The position numbers and the translations under genes are program-made. DNA of 64,000 nt from Cumulibacter soli (GTDB lineage Bacteria; Actinomycetota; Actinomycetes; Mycobacteriales; Antricoccaceae). Position 1 is the stretch's first letter. Each line of letters opens with the position of its first letter. Under the pieces are notes generated by a model. It did not search any database and was not told the DNA's origin. It saw only the letters and a program-made list of their open reading frames with translations. Positions 34,340-42,658 of the stretch are shown piece after piece. The DNA lies in assembly GCF_004382795.1 (NCBI RefSeq), contig NZ_SMSG01000001.1, positions 310,001-374,000 of the forward strand, read 5' to 3'.

Positions 34340-35833
34340 TCAGCTGCTGGGTCTTGGCCGTCGTGGCGGCGATGCCTCCAGCTCGCCGCGTACGACGCGT
34401 TCGAGCGATCGCACGGCGTTGGCCGATACGCGCGGTACGACGTGCGCGCGCATGATTTCCGCGGCGGTGCGGCGATAGTTCTCCGCCTCGACCCCGTCGG
34501 CACTCTCCGCGTGCCGCAGCAGGCCGGCGGCCCGGCTGAACCCTCGGGCCTCCTCCGCGCCCAGGTAATCCCGACCGGTACGGCGCGCGAAACGCTCAGC
34601 AACCGCCCATGCCGATTGCATTGCCGTCACTGCCTCCAGGAAGGCTTGGGCGTGATCGGAATCGTGCGGGCCGGTGTCAGTGCGCAACGCGCTCGCGTGA
34701 GCGCTACGCCGATGGAAGTCCTGCGTCGAAGCGACGTCGACGTCGAGGATGGCGGGATACGCCAGGATCAAGTGCGGGTCGGTCTCGTAGGCGACATATG
34801 CCTGCAGTACGTCGTTGTGGCGCTCGATCGCGGCGTCCCAGGTCAACCGGTCGATCGACGGCGAGGACTTCCGCTGCCACCAACGGGGGCGCGCCCTCGG
34901 CATCGTCACGGCGCCTCTGGCGGGGGCCTCAGCGGCAGGACGGGGGCTCGCGTGCCCGGCGGTGTTGTACGAGGTATCCGCTTGCGCGGCCGGCGATGCG
35001 ACGGGGATTTCATCGCGGGCGGCGTACGGCGCTTCGGGCTCGTCGATCGGCGGCACGTCGAAGGTCGGGATCGGCCCACATACCGTCACGAACGGCCGCA
35101 GCATCGCTTGAATGTCCGCGCTGCTGGGCGGCTTCGCGATCGACTTGACGAGGCGCCGAAAGACCGCTGGGGTATCGGGGGGCATCTCGGCGTCCGCGTC
35201 CATGGCCCGCATCAGCGCGACGTAGGTCGCGTCCAGGACGAGCACCCGCCAGCCGTCGACGCCGCGCGGCAGCCGCTGTAGCGGCGCCTCGAGTTGCCAC
35301 GCAAAGTACTCCATGCCCCCACCGACGGCGCGGATCCGGTCGATCAGGCTCGGTTCCACCCACGTGCGTGCCAGGCGCGCGATCCGCTCGTGCTCGTGCA
35401 AGCTCAGTTGCTCGATCCGCAGCGCGAAGGCTTGTAGCAGCGGCGCTTTCGGCACCTCCGCCAGCCGTGAAGGCGCACCGCCTGAGAGCAACTGCAGGTA
35501 GTCGCCGACCGTCGGCGCTGGGATCTGTAGTTCGATCGGGGCCGGCCCGGGCGGCGGGGCGCCGGCCGCGCGCGGGGCCTCGACACCCGGCACCCCCTCA
35601 CGCGGCGCGGTGCGACTAGGTGGATCTATCAGCCAGTACTTTTCGGGGTCGGCCGGATCGCAGGCAACCGGCACGCGCTGCCGCAGCGGAAGCAGTCCGC
35701 CCCACTCTTTACTCAGCGGGACCTCGATGGGGTCGATCGTCGGCGAGAAGAGCGTGCCAGCAGTCGCATCGGTGCTCACGAGCACTGCCCTGGTGAGCGC
35801 GGCGCTGCCGCTTGGCGAACCCATGCCCCTCAT
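34340..35833 (-). CDS. Large protein of unknown function
   Basis: A 497-residue protein with no family recognised. Residues about 20-70 carry KEWGGLLPLRQRVPVACD and the segment KYWLIDPP. Residues 150-260 are mostly helical; 265-325 form a Pro/Ala-rich linker ending RPRWWQRKSSPS. The C-terminal 170 residues are helical (WDAAIERHNDVLQAYVAYE, then AYPAILDVDV). No signal peptide or transmembrane segment is seen, so a cytoplasmic two-domain protein is likely. An in-frame ATG at 35824 is an alternative start. It faces pstB tail to tail. Confidence 0.7.
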   Translation of the reverse strand: MRGMGSPSGSAALTRAVLVSTDATAGTLFSPTIDPIEVPLSKEWGGLLPLRQRVPVACDPADPEKYWLIDPPSRTAPREGVPGVEAPRAAGAPPPGPAPIELQIPAPTVGDYLQLLSGGAPSRLAEVPKAPLLQAFALRIEQLSLHEHERIARLARTWVEPSLIDRIRAVGGGMEYFAWQLEAPLQRLPRGVDGWRVLVLDATYVALMRAMDADAEMPPDTPAVFRRLVKSIAKPPSSADIQAMLRPFVTVCGPIPTFDVPPIDEPEAPYAARDEIPVASPAAQADTSYNTAGHASPRPAAEAPARGAVTMPRARPRWWQRKSSPSIDRLTWDAAIERHNDVLQAYVAYETDPHLILAYPAILDVDVASTQDFHRRSAHASALRTDTGPHDSDHAQAFLEAVTAMQSAWAVAERFARRTGRDYLGAEEARGFSRAAGLLRHAESADGVEAENYRRTAAEIMRAHVVPRVSANAVRSLERVVRGELEASPPRRPRPSS

Positions 35834-36136
35834 TCAAACATCACTCACTCGGCGCGCTCGAACCTCCAGCCGCGCATACATCGGCGTCCGGTCGTCGATG
35901 GAGCGAGGAACGAGCAAGTAAAGACGCCGCAGGCCGCGTGTCCTTATTCGCGCAATTACCCGCGCACTTCTACCCCGAGTACGGGGCACAAGCGCGCGTG
36001 CTAATGCGCGAACTGCTCGTCGTTCACGGCCTTCAGCATGATATCGGCTACGTCGTACGGCTCCAGCACCGCGCAGGGAGGTGATTCCGGTCGCGAGCAA
36101 CACCGCTGCCCGGCACGGGGCGTATAACGTTGAACT
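35834..36136. other. 303-bp interval without a convincing gene
   Basis: On the minus strand, a frame ending directly before the start of the 497-residue protein gene (TGA then ATG) would encode a short basic peptide ending RARRVSDV; its codon bias is weak. A second minus-strand stretch (36001-36069) reads AVLEPYDVADIMLKAVNDEQ before its stop, with strong G/C third-position bias. It resembles the C-terminus of a short-chain dehydrogenase, perhaps a gene relic. The right end holds the SURF1 promoter: TATAAC at 36123-36128, 8 nt before its GTG. Confidence 0.35.
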
Positions 36137-36961
36137 GTGTATCGCTTCCTGGCCACCCCGCGCTGGATCGCCGGTTTCCTGGCGCTCCTACTGGCCGCGG
36201 CGATCATGGTGCGGCTCGGATATTGGCAATGGGACCGGGGCCAGCAAAAGTCCGCGGCGAACGACGCCGTCCAAGCCGCTCAGCAACGCGATCCGGTCCC
36301 GGCAGGCGATCTGATCCCCGCCACGGCCGAGAACGCCCCCGCTGCAGCGGACGAATGGTCACAAGTCACGATCAGCGGCGAGTACGACCCAGCCAATACC
36401 GTGCTGATCCGCCAGCGGTCGTTCGAGGGAGGCGTCGGTTTCGAGGTCGTCGTACCGTTCCACGGCGAGGACGGCGTCACCTATCTCATCGATCGCGGGT
36501 ACGTGCTGGCCACCGGCGGTGCCGCTCAGGAGCCCGACGTCCCGGCGCCACCTACCGGCACGGTGACGGTCACCGGAATCGTAAAACGCGCGTACGACGC
36601 GCCCGCCGATGCGACGCGGGTTGAGCAGGTCGGCTCCTACGACAGCGTCCGCGCGCTGGATCCCGCGGTACTGTCGGCGTCCTTCGGTCAGCCGCTAGCC
36701 GGCGGATACATCATCGCTAGCGACGAGCAATTGGCCGACGGCAGCGTGATCGAAGATATCAATCGCATCCCACCGCCCGAACTCTCCGACGGACCGCACC
36801 TCTCGTACGCCGTCCAGTGGTGGATCTTCGCCGCGATGACGCTGTTCGTGTTCGGTTACCTCGCCCGTCGCGAGGCGATCACTCGGCTGCTCGCCGATGA
36901 GGACGAGGACGACGAGGACACGCGATCTCCGGCGTACGCCTCCAGCCCCACGGACACGTAA
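36137..36961 (+). CDS. SURF1 family cytochrome oxidase assembly protein
   Basis: A 274-residue membrane protein with one helix at each end (WIAGFLALLLAAAIMVRLGY and AVQWWIFAAMTLFVFGYL) and an outside domain between, the SURF1 layout. The first helix carries the conserved G-Y-W-Q-W, and the second follows an HLSYAVQWW block. SURF1 delivers or stabilises heme a during assembly of aa3-type cytochrome c oxidase. The GTG start has no Shine-Dalgarno but lies 8 nt after a -10-like TATAAC, so the mRNA may be leaderless. An acidic C-terminal tail follows. Confidence 0.92.
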   Translation: MYRFLATPRWIAGFLALLLAAAIMVRLGYWQWDRGQQKSAANDAVQAAQQRDPVPAGDLIPATAENAPAAADEWSQVTISGEYDPANTVLIRQRSFEGGVGFEVVVPFHGEDGVTYLIDRGYVLATGGAAQEPDVPAPPTGTVTVTGIVKRAYDAPADATRVEQVGSYDSVRALDPAVLSASFGQPLAGGYIIASDEQLADGSVIEDINRIPPPELSDGPHLSYAVQWWIFAAMTLFVFGYLARREAITRLLADEDEDDEDTRSPAYASSPTDT

Positions 36962-37110
36962 CTGCTGCGCTCGACGCTCGAGCGGCCCATGATCGGCAGC
37001 TACGCGCAACACCGAGTGGGTGAACTACTACGCGGATGGGCTGAAGCGAAGGTCCGGATCGTCGGATAGGTTCGTGGCGAGAGCATCACGACCTACAACG
37101 GGAGGCACGC

Positions 37111-37659
37111 ATGACCAATCCGCTCGAGCGCCCACAGCATCCAGATCCGTACGAGCTGCTGCCGAAGGTCGGCTCGTTCACCGTGACCAGCACCGACGTC
37201 GCCGACGGCCAGCCGATGGGCATGGACCAGGCACACCCGATGGCTGGCGGCGACGCCAAGAACATCTCGCCGCAGTTGTCGTGGTCCGGCGCCCCGGAGG
37301 GCACCAAGAGCTACGTCGTCACCTGCTACGACCCTGACGCGCCGATCCCGGGCGGGTTCTGGCACTGGCTGCTGGTCGACGTACCGGCCGACGTGACTGA
37401 ACTGGCGACGGACGCCGGCCGCGAAGGTAAGGCGCTGCCGGGCAAGTCGTTCCACACCCGCAATGACTTCGGCACCTTCGACTTCGGTGGCGCCGCCCCG
37501 CCGGCGGGAGACCCCGCACACCGCTACTACTTCGTCATTCACGCCGTGGACGTCGAGTCGCTCGGTGTCGACGAGAACGCGTCGGCCGCGTTCGTGTCCT
37601 TCAACCTGGCTTTCCACACGTTGGCGCGCGCCATCATCACGCCCACCTTCGGCGGCTAA
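37111..37659 (+). CDS. YbhB/YbcL family Raf-kinase-inhibitor-like (PEBP) protein
   Basis: A 182-residue phosphatidylethanolamine-binding-fold protein. Ligand-pocket motifs include SPQLSWSGAPEGTKSYVV, YDPDAPIPGGFWHWLLVDVP and AAPPAGDPAHRYYFVIHAVD. No signal peptide is seen, so it is probably cytoplasmic. Biological role in bacteria is poorly known. GGGAGG precedes the ATG. Confidence 0.92.
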   Translation: MTNPLERPQHPDPYELLPKVGSFTVTSTDVADGQPMGMDQAHPMAGGDAKNISPQLSWSGAPEGTKSYVVTCYDPDAPIPGGFWHWLLVDVPADVTELATDAGREGKALPGKSFHTRNDFGTFDFGGAAPPAGDPAHRYYFVIHAVDVESLGVDENASAAFVSFNLAFHTLARAIITPTFGG

Positions 37660-37686
37660 ACACCACCAGAGGCAGGTTTTCGATCG

Positions 37687-37747
37687 ACTTGCGGCGTACT
37701 GCTCGAAACAGACCCCGTTCTGTGGCGTCGAGCGGTGCGCCGCAAGT
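37687..37747. terminator. Nested bidirectional hairpin between the PEBP gene and secA2
   Basis: Outer perfect arms ACTTGCGGCG (37687) and CGCCGCAAGT (ends 37747), inner arms CTGCTCGA/TCGAGCGG with one G-U pair, and an apical ACAG/CTGT. The genes converge here; secA2 ends at 37752. Confidence 0.72.
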
Positions 37748-37751
37748 GGCG

Positions 37752-40103
37752 TTATTTGTGCTCTACCGCCGCGGGTCGGCCGTTTCGCACCGCCCGGCCT
37801 ACGGCCTCGACCACCCGGTCCATCTCAGCGCCATACGGATTGTCCGTGACAAGGTAGGTCCAGGTGGACGACGGACGTCGTAGCCCTAGATCCGACAGGG
37901 TCGTGGCGTCCTCGGGTGCGTCGTCCAACGTTTCACGGACCCGCTCGAGTGATTCGGTGCCGAGGGTATGGAAGTCCCTGATCGCGTGACGGTTGAACTC
38001 GTCCAGTGGGTCCTGGCGTGCCAACGCCCGCAGGTGGATTCCCTCCCGGATCTCCGCCATCCGGTTCAGGTGCCCGGTCCATGCCTCATCCAAGGTAAAC
38101 AGCACGACCGCTCGCGCCAGTGCGCGACGAGACTCCGCCGACCACCGCTTGGCGGCCTTGGGGTTATCGGGCCACACCCGCTGGAGGTAATCCCGCAGCG
38201 CATCGTCATCACTAAGCACCTTTTCGCGGGTGTCCAGCACGGTACGACGATGCTGATCTGAACCCTCGTGATAACGACGGGTCGTTCGATGCAGGCTCAA
38301 CATCTTGCCTTCGGCAACCCGCTGCGCATGCGCGTAATGCTGCGCGAACTTGGGGTCCGAGATCAGCCCATCGTCCTCGACCGCACGCGGCTCGACGTTC
38401 AATTGCAGGTGTTCGGTGACGACTGGATCCTCGATGCAGGTGTAAAACACCGACCGACCAGGATCGCCTTGGCGCCCCGATCGACCACGTAACTGCTGGT
38501 CCAGTCGCGGCGAATCGTATCGGCCGAGCCCGACGACGAGCAGGCCACCAGCCTTATGCGCATCGTCGTCCAGCCGGATGTCCACGCCGCGACCGGCCAT
38601 CTGGGTCGACACGGTGACACGACCGCTTTCGCCTGCGCGCGCGATGATCTCGGCCTCAGCCTCGTCGTTCTTCGCGTTGAGTACCACGACCTCGACGCCG
38701 TACTTTCCCAACCTACGGGCGAACCGCTCGGACTCCCCGATGCTGGCCGAGCCAACCAGCACGGGTTGGCCGGCGCGGTGCGCCTTGCGCACCCGCAGCG
38801 CCGCGGCGACGTCCCGCTGCCGCTGGGTAACGTACAGCCGATCGGGCTCATCAACTCGAACGCAGGGCTGGTTCGTCGGTATAGCCCCGATCTTGACATC
38901 AAGATCGTCGGACAGTCGTTCTGCCGCCTCCAGCGCGGTGCCGCTCATACCGGTCAGGAAGTTGTAGGCGCGCGCCACCGTCTCAACCAGCATCTGGTCC
39001 ATGATCTGTGCGTTGCCCGATACCGCGAGCCCTTCCTTACGCTCGATCGCGGCATGCAGGCCGTCGGGCCAGCGCTGCCGGTCGGCGACGCGCCCGCGGG
39101 CGTCGTTGATCAGTTGCACCTGCCCGTTGCTGACGATGTAGTGCACATCGCGATCGACCAACGCGTGCGCATGCAACGCGACATGTGCCGCGGCGAGCAG
39201 GTCCACATGCGCCTCGTCGTAGAGGTGTTCGACGTCGAGTGCGCGTTCGAGGCGCTTAATCCCGGAATCAGTGAACCCAGCGTTGCGGCGCTCGCCATCG
39301 ACGTCGAAATCCTCGCCCTCGGTCATATCCGCGACGGTGTGATCGATGATGGCTGGCGTTTCTTGCGCATCGGCGTCCCCGGCGATTACCAACGGGACCA
39401 TTGCGTCGTCCACGAGTACGGCGTCGATCTCGTCGACGACGGCGGCGTCCAACTCGGGGACGAGTCGCTGTACTCCGCCGGCGCGCTGACGGTCGCGCAA
39501 CAGGTCGAATCCGACCTGATGCATGGTCGCGTACACGACGTCGCTACCGTACGCCGCGGCGCGTTCCTCGAACGACATGCCATCGATGACCGCGGCCGAC
39601 GACAATCCGAACGCGGCGAACAACGGCTCGCCCTCGTGCGCATCACGTCCAGCGAGATAATCATTCGCCGATAGCACGTGTACCCGCAGTCCCGCGGTGG
39701 CTAGCCCGGCAGCGACGAGGAAACCGACCAGGGTCTTGCCTTCGCCCGTGGCCATATCGACGACGCGAGCGCGCAACATGCTGATCGCGGCGAGTTGCTG
39801 CACCTTGAACGGTGTGAGGCCAAGTTCGCGGTGCGCTACTTCAGAGGCGGCCGCGAGGTACTCCACGATCCAGTCATCGGTCAGGCCGGAGTCGGACGCC
39901 GTCTTCGGTAGTTCAGCCAGCAGCGCGGTGAACTTCTTTTCGGTTAACTCGCGCACCTCGACCTGTCGCGCGGCGACCCGTTCGGCGAGTGCTTCGTCCC
40001 GGCGCAGATTCGTCGTGCCGGGGTCCTGACGGAGTTTGCGGACCCACACGGCGGGTCGTTGCCACCACGCGGCCGCTCCACGCAGTTGCTCTGATCGACC
40101 CAT
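37752..40103 (-). CDS. secA2: Accessory preprotein translocase ATPase SecA2
   Basis: A 783-residue SecA paralogue. Walker A DMATGEGKTLVGF, Walker B VVDEIDAVLVDDAMVPLVIAG, motif V STQMAGRGVDIRLD and motif VI GRSGRQGDPGRSVF are present. It lacks the C-terminal zinc-binding tail of housekeeping SecA and is shorter, as in mycobacterial SecA2 (about 800 residues), which exports a small subset of proteins through SecYEG. No dedicated substrate is obvious next to it. Confidence 0.93.
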   Translation of the reverse strand: MGRSEQLRGAAAWWQRPAVWVRKLRQDPGTTNLRRDEALAERVAARQVEVRELTEKKFTALLAELPKTASDSGLTDDWIVEYLAAASEVAHRELGLTPFKVQQLAAISMLRARVVDMATGEGKTLVGFLVAAGLATAGLRVHVLSANDYLAGRDAHEGEPLFAAFGLSSAAVIDGMSFEERAAAYGSDVVYATMHQVGFDLLRDRQRAGGVQRLVPELDAAVVDEIDAVLVDDAMVPLVIAGDADAQETPAIIDHTVADMTEGEDFDVDGERRNAGFTDSGIKRLERALDVEHLYDEAHVDLLAAAHVALHAHALVDRDVHYIVSNGQVQLINDARGRVADRQRWPDGLHAAIERKEGLAVSGNAQIMDQMLVETVARAYNFLTGMSGTALEAAERLSDDLDVKIGAIPTNQPCVRVDEPDRLYVTQRQRDVAAALRVRKAHRAGQPVLVGSASIGESERFARRLGKYGVEVVVLNAKNDEAEAEIIARAGESGRVTVSTQMAGRGVDIRLDDDAHKAGGLLVVGLGRYDSPRLDQQLRGRSGRQGDPGRSVFYTCIEDPVVTEHLQLNVEPRAVEDDGLISDPKFAQHYAHAQRVAEGKMLSLHRTTRRYHEGSDQHRRTVLDTREKVLSDDDALRDYLQRVWPDNPKAAKRWSAESRRALARAVVLFTLDEAWTGHLNRMAEIREGIHLRALARQDPLDEFNRHAIRDFHTLGTESLERVRETLDDAPEDATTLSDLGLRRPSSTWTYLVTDNPYGAEMDRVVEAVGRAVRNGRPAAVEHK

Positions 40104-40171
40104 CAGACCAGGATATCTACCTTGCCTCGTGGCGGGTCACAGTGAGGCCTAGGTATCACCACACGCATCGA

Positions 40172-40600
40172 TCAGTGATCCAGCAGCCAACGACAGAGCA
40201 GGCCCACGCCCACCGCGACGATCATCGAGGCGAGGGTGCCGATGATGAACCGTTCGCTCGCCCCGGCGTGCTCCTTCAGTTCGGGGTACCGCCCCAGACC
40301 CTTCACCGCGACCACGAACGCGACGAGCGTCGGCATACCGGCGATGATTGCACCGGTGACAGCAACGCGCTCCAAGATCCCGATCCACAGGCCGCCGCGC
40401 AGCAGCGGCGCTGGCTTTGTCGCGGCATCCTCAACACCCAGCACGGGGACGGCGCGTCCATGCGAATCTCGCTCGTAGCGTGCCACCGCGACGTCGGGAA
40501 CCTTGGCGAGGCGCAGCACGGCGACGGTGACGACCCACCCCACACCGACCGAGATCAGCAGCGCGGCCAGCACGATGCCTGCCTGCACCCACCAGGTCAC
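40172..40600 (-). CDS. Four-helix membrane protein partnered with a SatD-like regulator
   Basis: A 142-residue integral membrane protein with hydrophobic segments at about residues 6-30, 71-100 and 118-140. A polar loop contains RYERDSHGRAVPVLGVEDAA. Family not recognised. Its start overlaps the stop of the SatD-like regulator gene by 4 nt. SatD-type proteins are commonly paired with small membrane proteins, so the two probably act together. Confidence 0.75.
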   Translation of the reverse strand: MTWWVQAGIVLAALLISVGVGWVVTVAVLRLAKVPDVAVARYERDSHGRAVPVLGVEDAATKPAPLLRGGLWIGILERVAVTGAIIAGMPTLVAFVVAVKGLGRYPELKEHAGASERFIIGTLASMIVAVGVGLLCRWLLDH

Positions 40601-41181
40601 GTCTGACTCCGCTCGTCGGCTTCGCGTAACAATCGCGCGAGCAGAGGATAACTGTCCCTGACGACATCATTCCCCGAGGCGAGCAGCGATTTGGAGATCG
40701 CCTGCTCAGTGATGCGAAGCTGGGTCGCCGCCGTGGCGCGGTTACCGGCCGCATCGACCGCATCGATCACCCGCCATTGCGCCGCCGTACGCCGCCGGAG
40801 CACGGCGCCGATCAGCCGGAAGTACGCCTCGAGGTCGTCGCCACCGCCGCGTACGGCGATGTGGACCGTCGCCGATTTCTTCGCCGCCTCGACGGCCTCT
40901 CGGGCGTTCAACAACGCAGCACCGCGCGCCTCACGGACCGAGGAAGGCAGCGGCGTTTCGATCGGGCCGACGCCAAGCCCGACCGACCAATCCCCCGAGC
41001 GCATCGCGCATTCTATGGCCGCAATGACGCCGTCGGGGTGTGCGATCAAGCCCTGGACTTCATCACCTGCGGTTCGTTCGAACGGCAAGATCACGTCCAG
41101 GCGCGCCAGCAGCGCGAGCAACTCCGGCACCCGGTCAGGACGAGCACGGGAAGACCGTTGGTCGATGGTCAGCGCGAACAC
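40597..41181 (-). CDS. SatD-like / MarR-type regulator
   Basis: A 194-residue protein. The N-terminal half (MFALTIDQRSSRARPDRVPE, then FERTAGDEVQGL) resembles the SatD nucleotide-binding-like domain. The C-terminal 65 residues hold a helix-turn-helix: TAAQWRVIDAVDAAGNRATA, then ATQLRITEQAISKSLLASG. It starts at a GTG just downstream of two matching palindromes, so it is probably an autoregulated repressor. It is coupled to a membrane protein gene. Signal unknown. Confidence 0.8.
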   Translation of the reverse strand: MFALTIDQRSSRARPDRVPELLALLARLDVILPFERTAGDEVQGLIAHPDGVIAAIECAMRSGDWSVGLGVGPIETPLPSSVREARGAALLNAREAVEAAKKSATVHIAVRGGGDDLEAYFRLIGAVLRRRTAAQWRVIDAVDAAGNRATAATQLRITEQAISKSLLASGNDVVRDSYPLLARLLREADERSQT

Positions 41182-41193
41182 ACCACAAGAGTA

Positions 41194-41236
41194 AACCGTT
41201 ATCGGTTGATTCGCAGCATTTCAACCAATTATGGTT
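41194..41236. promoter_or_regulatory. Pair of AACC-N6-GGTT palindromes before the SatD-like regulator
   Basis: AACCGTTATCGGTT at 41194-41207 and AACCAATTATGGTT at 41223-41236, centres 29 bp apart. The second extends to CAACCATAATTGGTTG on the minus strand and includes the last codons and stop of murF. On the minus strand, TTGAAA (41224-41219) and TAACGG (41201-41196), 17 bp apart, could be -35 and -10 overlapping the two sites. Operator function is inferred. Confidence 0.7.
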
Positions 41237-42551
41237 GTTTCAATAGTTCATCGGCGACGCGTTCCAACGCGGCGACCCGACTCCCCTTCACCAATACCGC
41301 GTCCTGGGCGCCGAGTGCTCCGAGCACCCTCAGCGCCTCATCGACGTCGCCGACATGATTCGCCCGAGCGCCGTAGTCAGGCGCGGCGACAGCAATGACG
41401 GTAATCCCCTCCTCCGTGGCCCGCTCAGCGATCGCGCGATGCGCCGCGGCAGCATCCTCGCCAAGTTCGGCCATAACACCCACCACGGCAAAACGCCGCT
41501 GTGCCGGCAGCGTCAACAGCGCATCGATACCGGCATTCATCGACGTGGGGTTGGCGTTGTAGGCGTCATTGAGCACCATCGCACCGGACGGCGCCCGATC
41601 GAGTTGCATGCGTAAACCGGAGATCTGCGCACCGGAGAGTCCCGCAACAATCGCCTCCAGCGGCACGCCCACTCCCCCGGCCGCAGCCGCCGCCGCGAGC
41701 GCGTTGAACAGTTGATGTTCACCGCGCACGCCTAACTGCACCTCGGCGCTCCCCCATGGGCTTCGCAAGGTGAACGCCGGACGCAGTTCGGCGTCCAGCC
41801 GCACGTTCCCCGCGGTGACGTCCGCACCCGAGGAGCGACCGAAGGTCAGCACCCGCGCCGACGTGCGCTCACGCATCCCGAGGACGACCTCCTGATCGGC
41901 GCTGAGCACCGCGAGACCAGATGACGGGAGCGCCTCGACGAGTTCCCCCTTGGCCTGCGCGACGGCCTGCAACGAACCGAACATCTCCAGGTGTACGCCG
42001 TCCACCCGAGTAACGACGCCGACCGTCGGCGAGGCAATCGAACAGAGCAACTCGATATGTCCGACACCTCGCGCGCCCATCTCGACGACGACTGCCTCGG
42101 CATCGTCCGGAGCACCAATCAGCGTAAGCGGCAGGCCGAGTTCGTTATTGAAGGAGCGCTCATTCGCGGCGGTGCGGTACGTCGTACCGAGTACGGCGGC
42201 CAGCATGTCCTTGGTCGACGTCTTCCCCACCGAACCGGTGACGCCGACGACGCGCCCGGGAACCCGCGCACGCGCGGCCCTCCCGAGGTCCATCAAAGCC
42301 GCGGCCGTATCGGCGACCCGAATCACCGGAGCCTCGACGCCGGGCACCTGTCGACTGGCCAAGTACGCACCGGCGCCCGCCGCGACAGCGGATGGTACGA
42401 AGTCGTGCCCGTCACGTTCAGCGACGATCGGCACGAACAGTTGCCCCGACGCGACCGACCGCGAATCGATGGACGCACCGTCCAAGGCGAGGTTCTCGCC
42501 GTGAAGTTCTCCGCGGACCGCCGCGGCTACCTGCTCAGTCGTGAAATGCAC
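41229..42551 (-). CDS. murF: UDP-N-acetylmuramoyl-tripeptide--D-alanyl-D-alanine ligase
   Basis: A 440-residue Mur ligase that adds D-Ala-D-Ala to UDP-MurNAc-tripeptide. The ATP loop is GVTGSVGKTSTKDML; further landmarks are NNELGLPLTL, VVEMGARGVGHIE, VLNDAYNANPTSM and VGVMAELGE. The GTG at 42551 (VHFTTEQVAAAVRGEL) begins the conserved region; the open frame reaches 42602. It is outside any division/cell-wall cluster and divergent from ddl, whose product supplies its substrate. Confidence 0.93.
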   Translation of the reverse strand: MHFTTEQVAAAVRGELHGENLALDGASIDSRSVASGQLFVPIVAERDGHDFVPSAVAAGAGAYLASRQVPGVEAPVIRVADTAAALMDLGRAARARVPGRVVGVTGSVGKTSTKDMLAAVLGTTYRTAANERSFNNELGLPLTLIGAPDDAEAVVVEMGARGVGHIELLCSIASPTVGVVTRVDGVHLEMFGSLQAVAQAKGELVEALPSSGLAVLSADQEVVLGMRERTSARVLTFGRSSGADVTAGNVRLDAELRPAFTLRSPWGSAEVQLGVRGEHQLFNALAAAAAAGGVGVPLEAIVAGLSGAQISGLRMQLDRAPSGAMVLNDAYNANPTSMNAGIDALLTLPAQRRFAVVGVMAELGEDAAAAHRAIAERATEEGITVIAVAAPDYGARANHVGDVDEALRVLGALGAQDAVLVKGSRVAALERVADELLKQP

Positions 42552-42658
42552 GCCGATGACGATACGAGATAATCGCGATGCGCACCGAGGCCGAGGGCAC
42601 ATCGGTCGCCCGGAATGCCTACCGCTTCGCGGCGCGCCTCGGTCGTAGGCTGAACGGC

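Noticed and set aside
36081-36314. GTG frame with GGAGG just upstream of SURF1
   Set aside because: Overlaps the SURF1 N-terminal coding region out of frame and has no family features; only its first 18 codons are outside SURF1.
38556-39674. 372-codon plus-strand frame in secA2
   Set aside because: Antisense to conserved SecA2 motifs.
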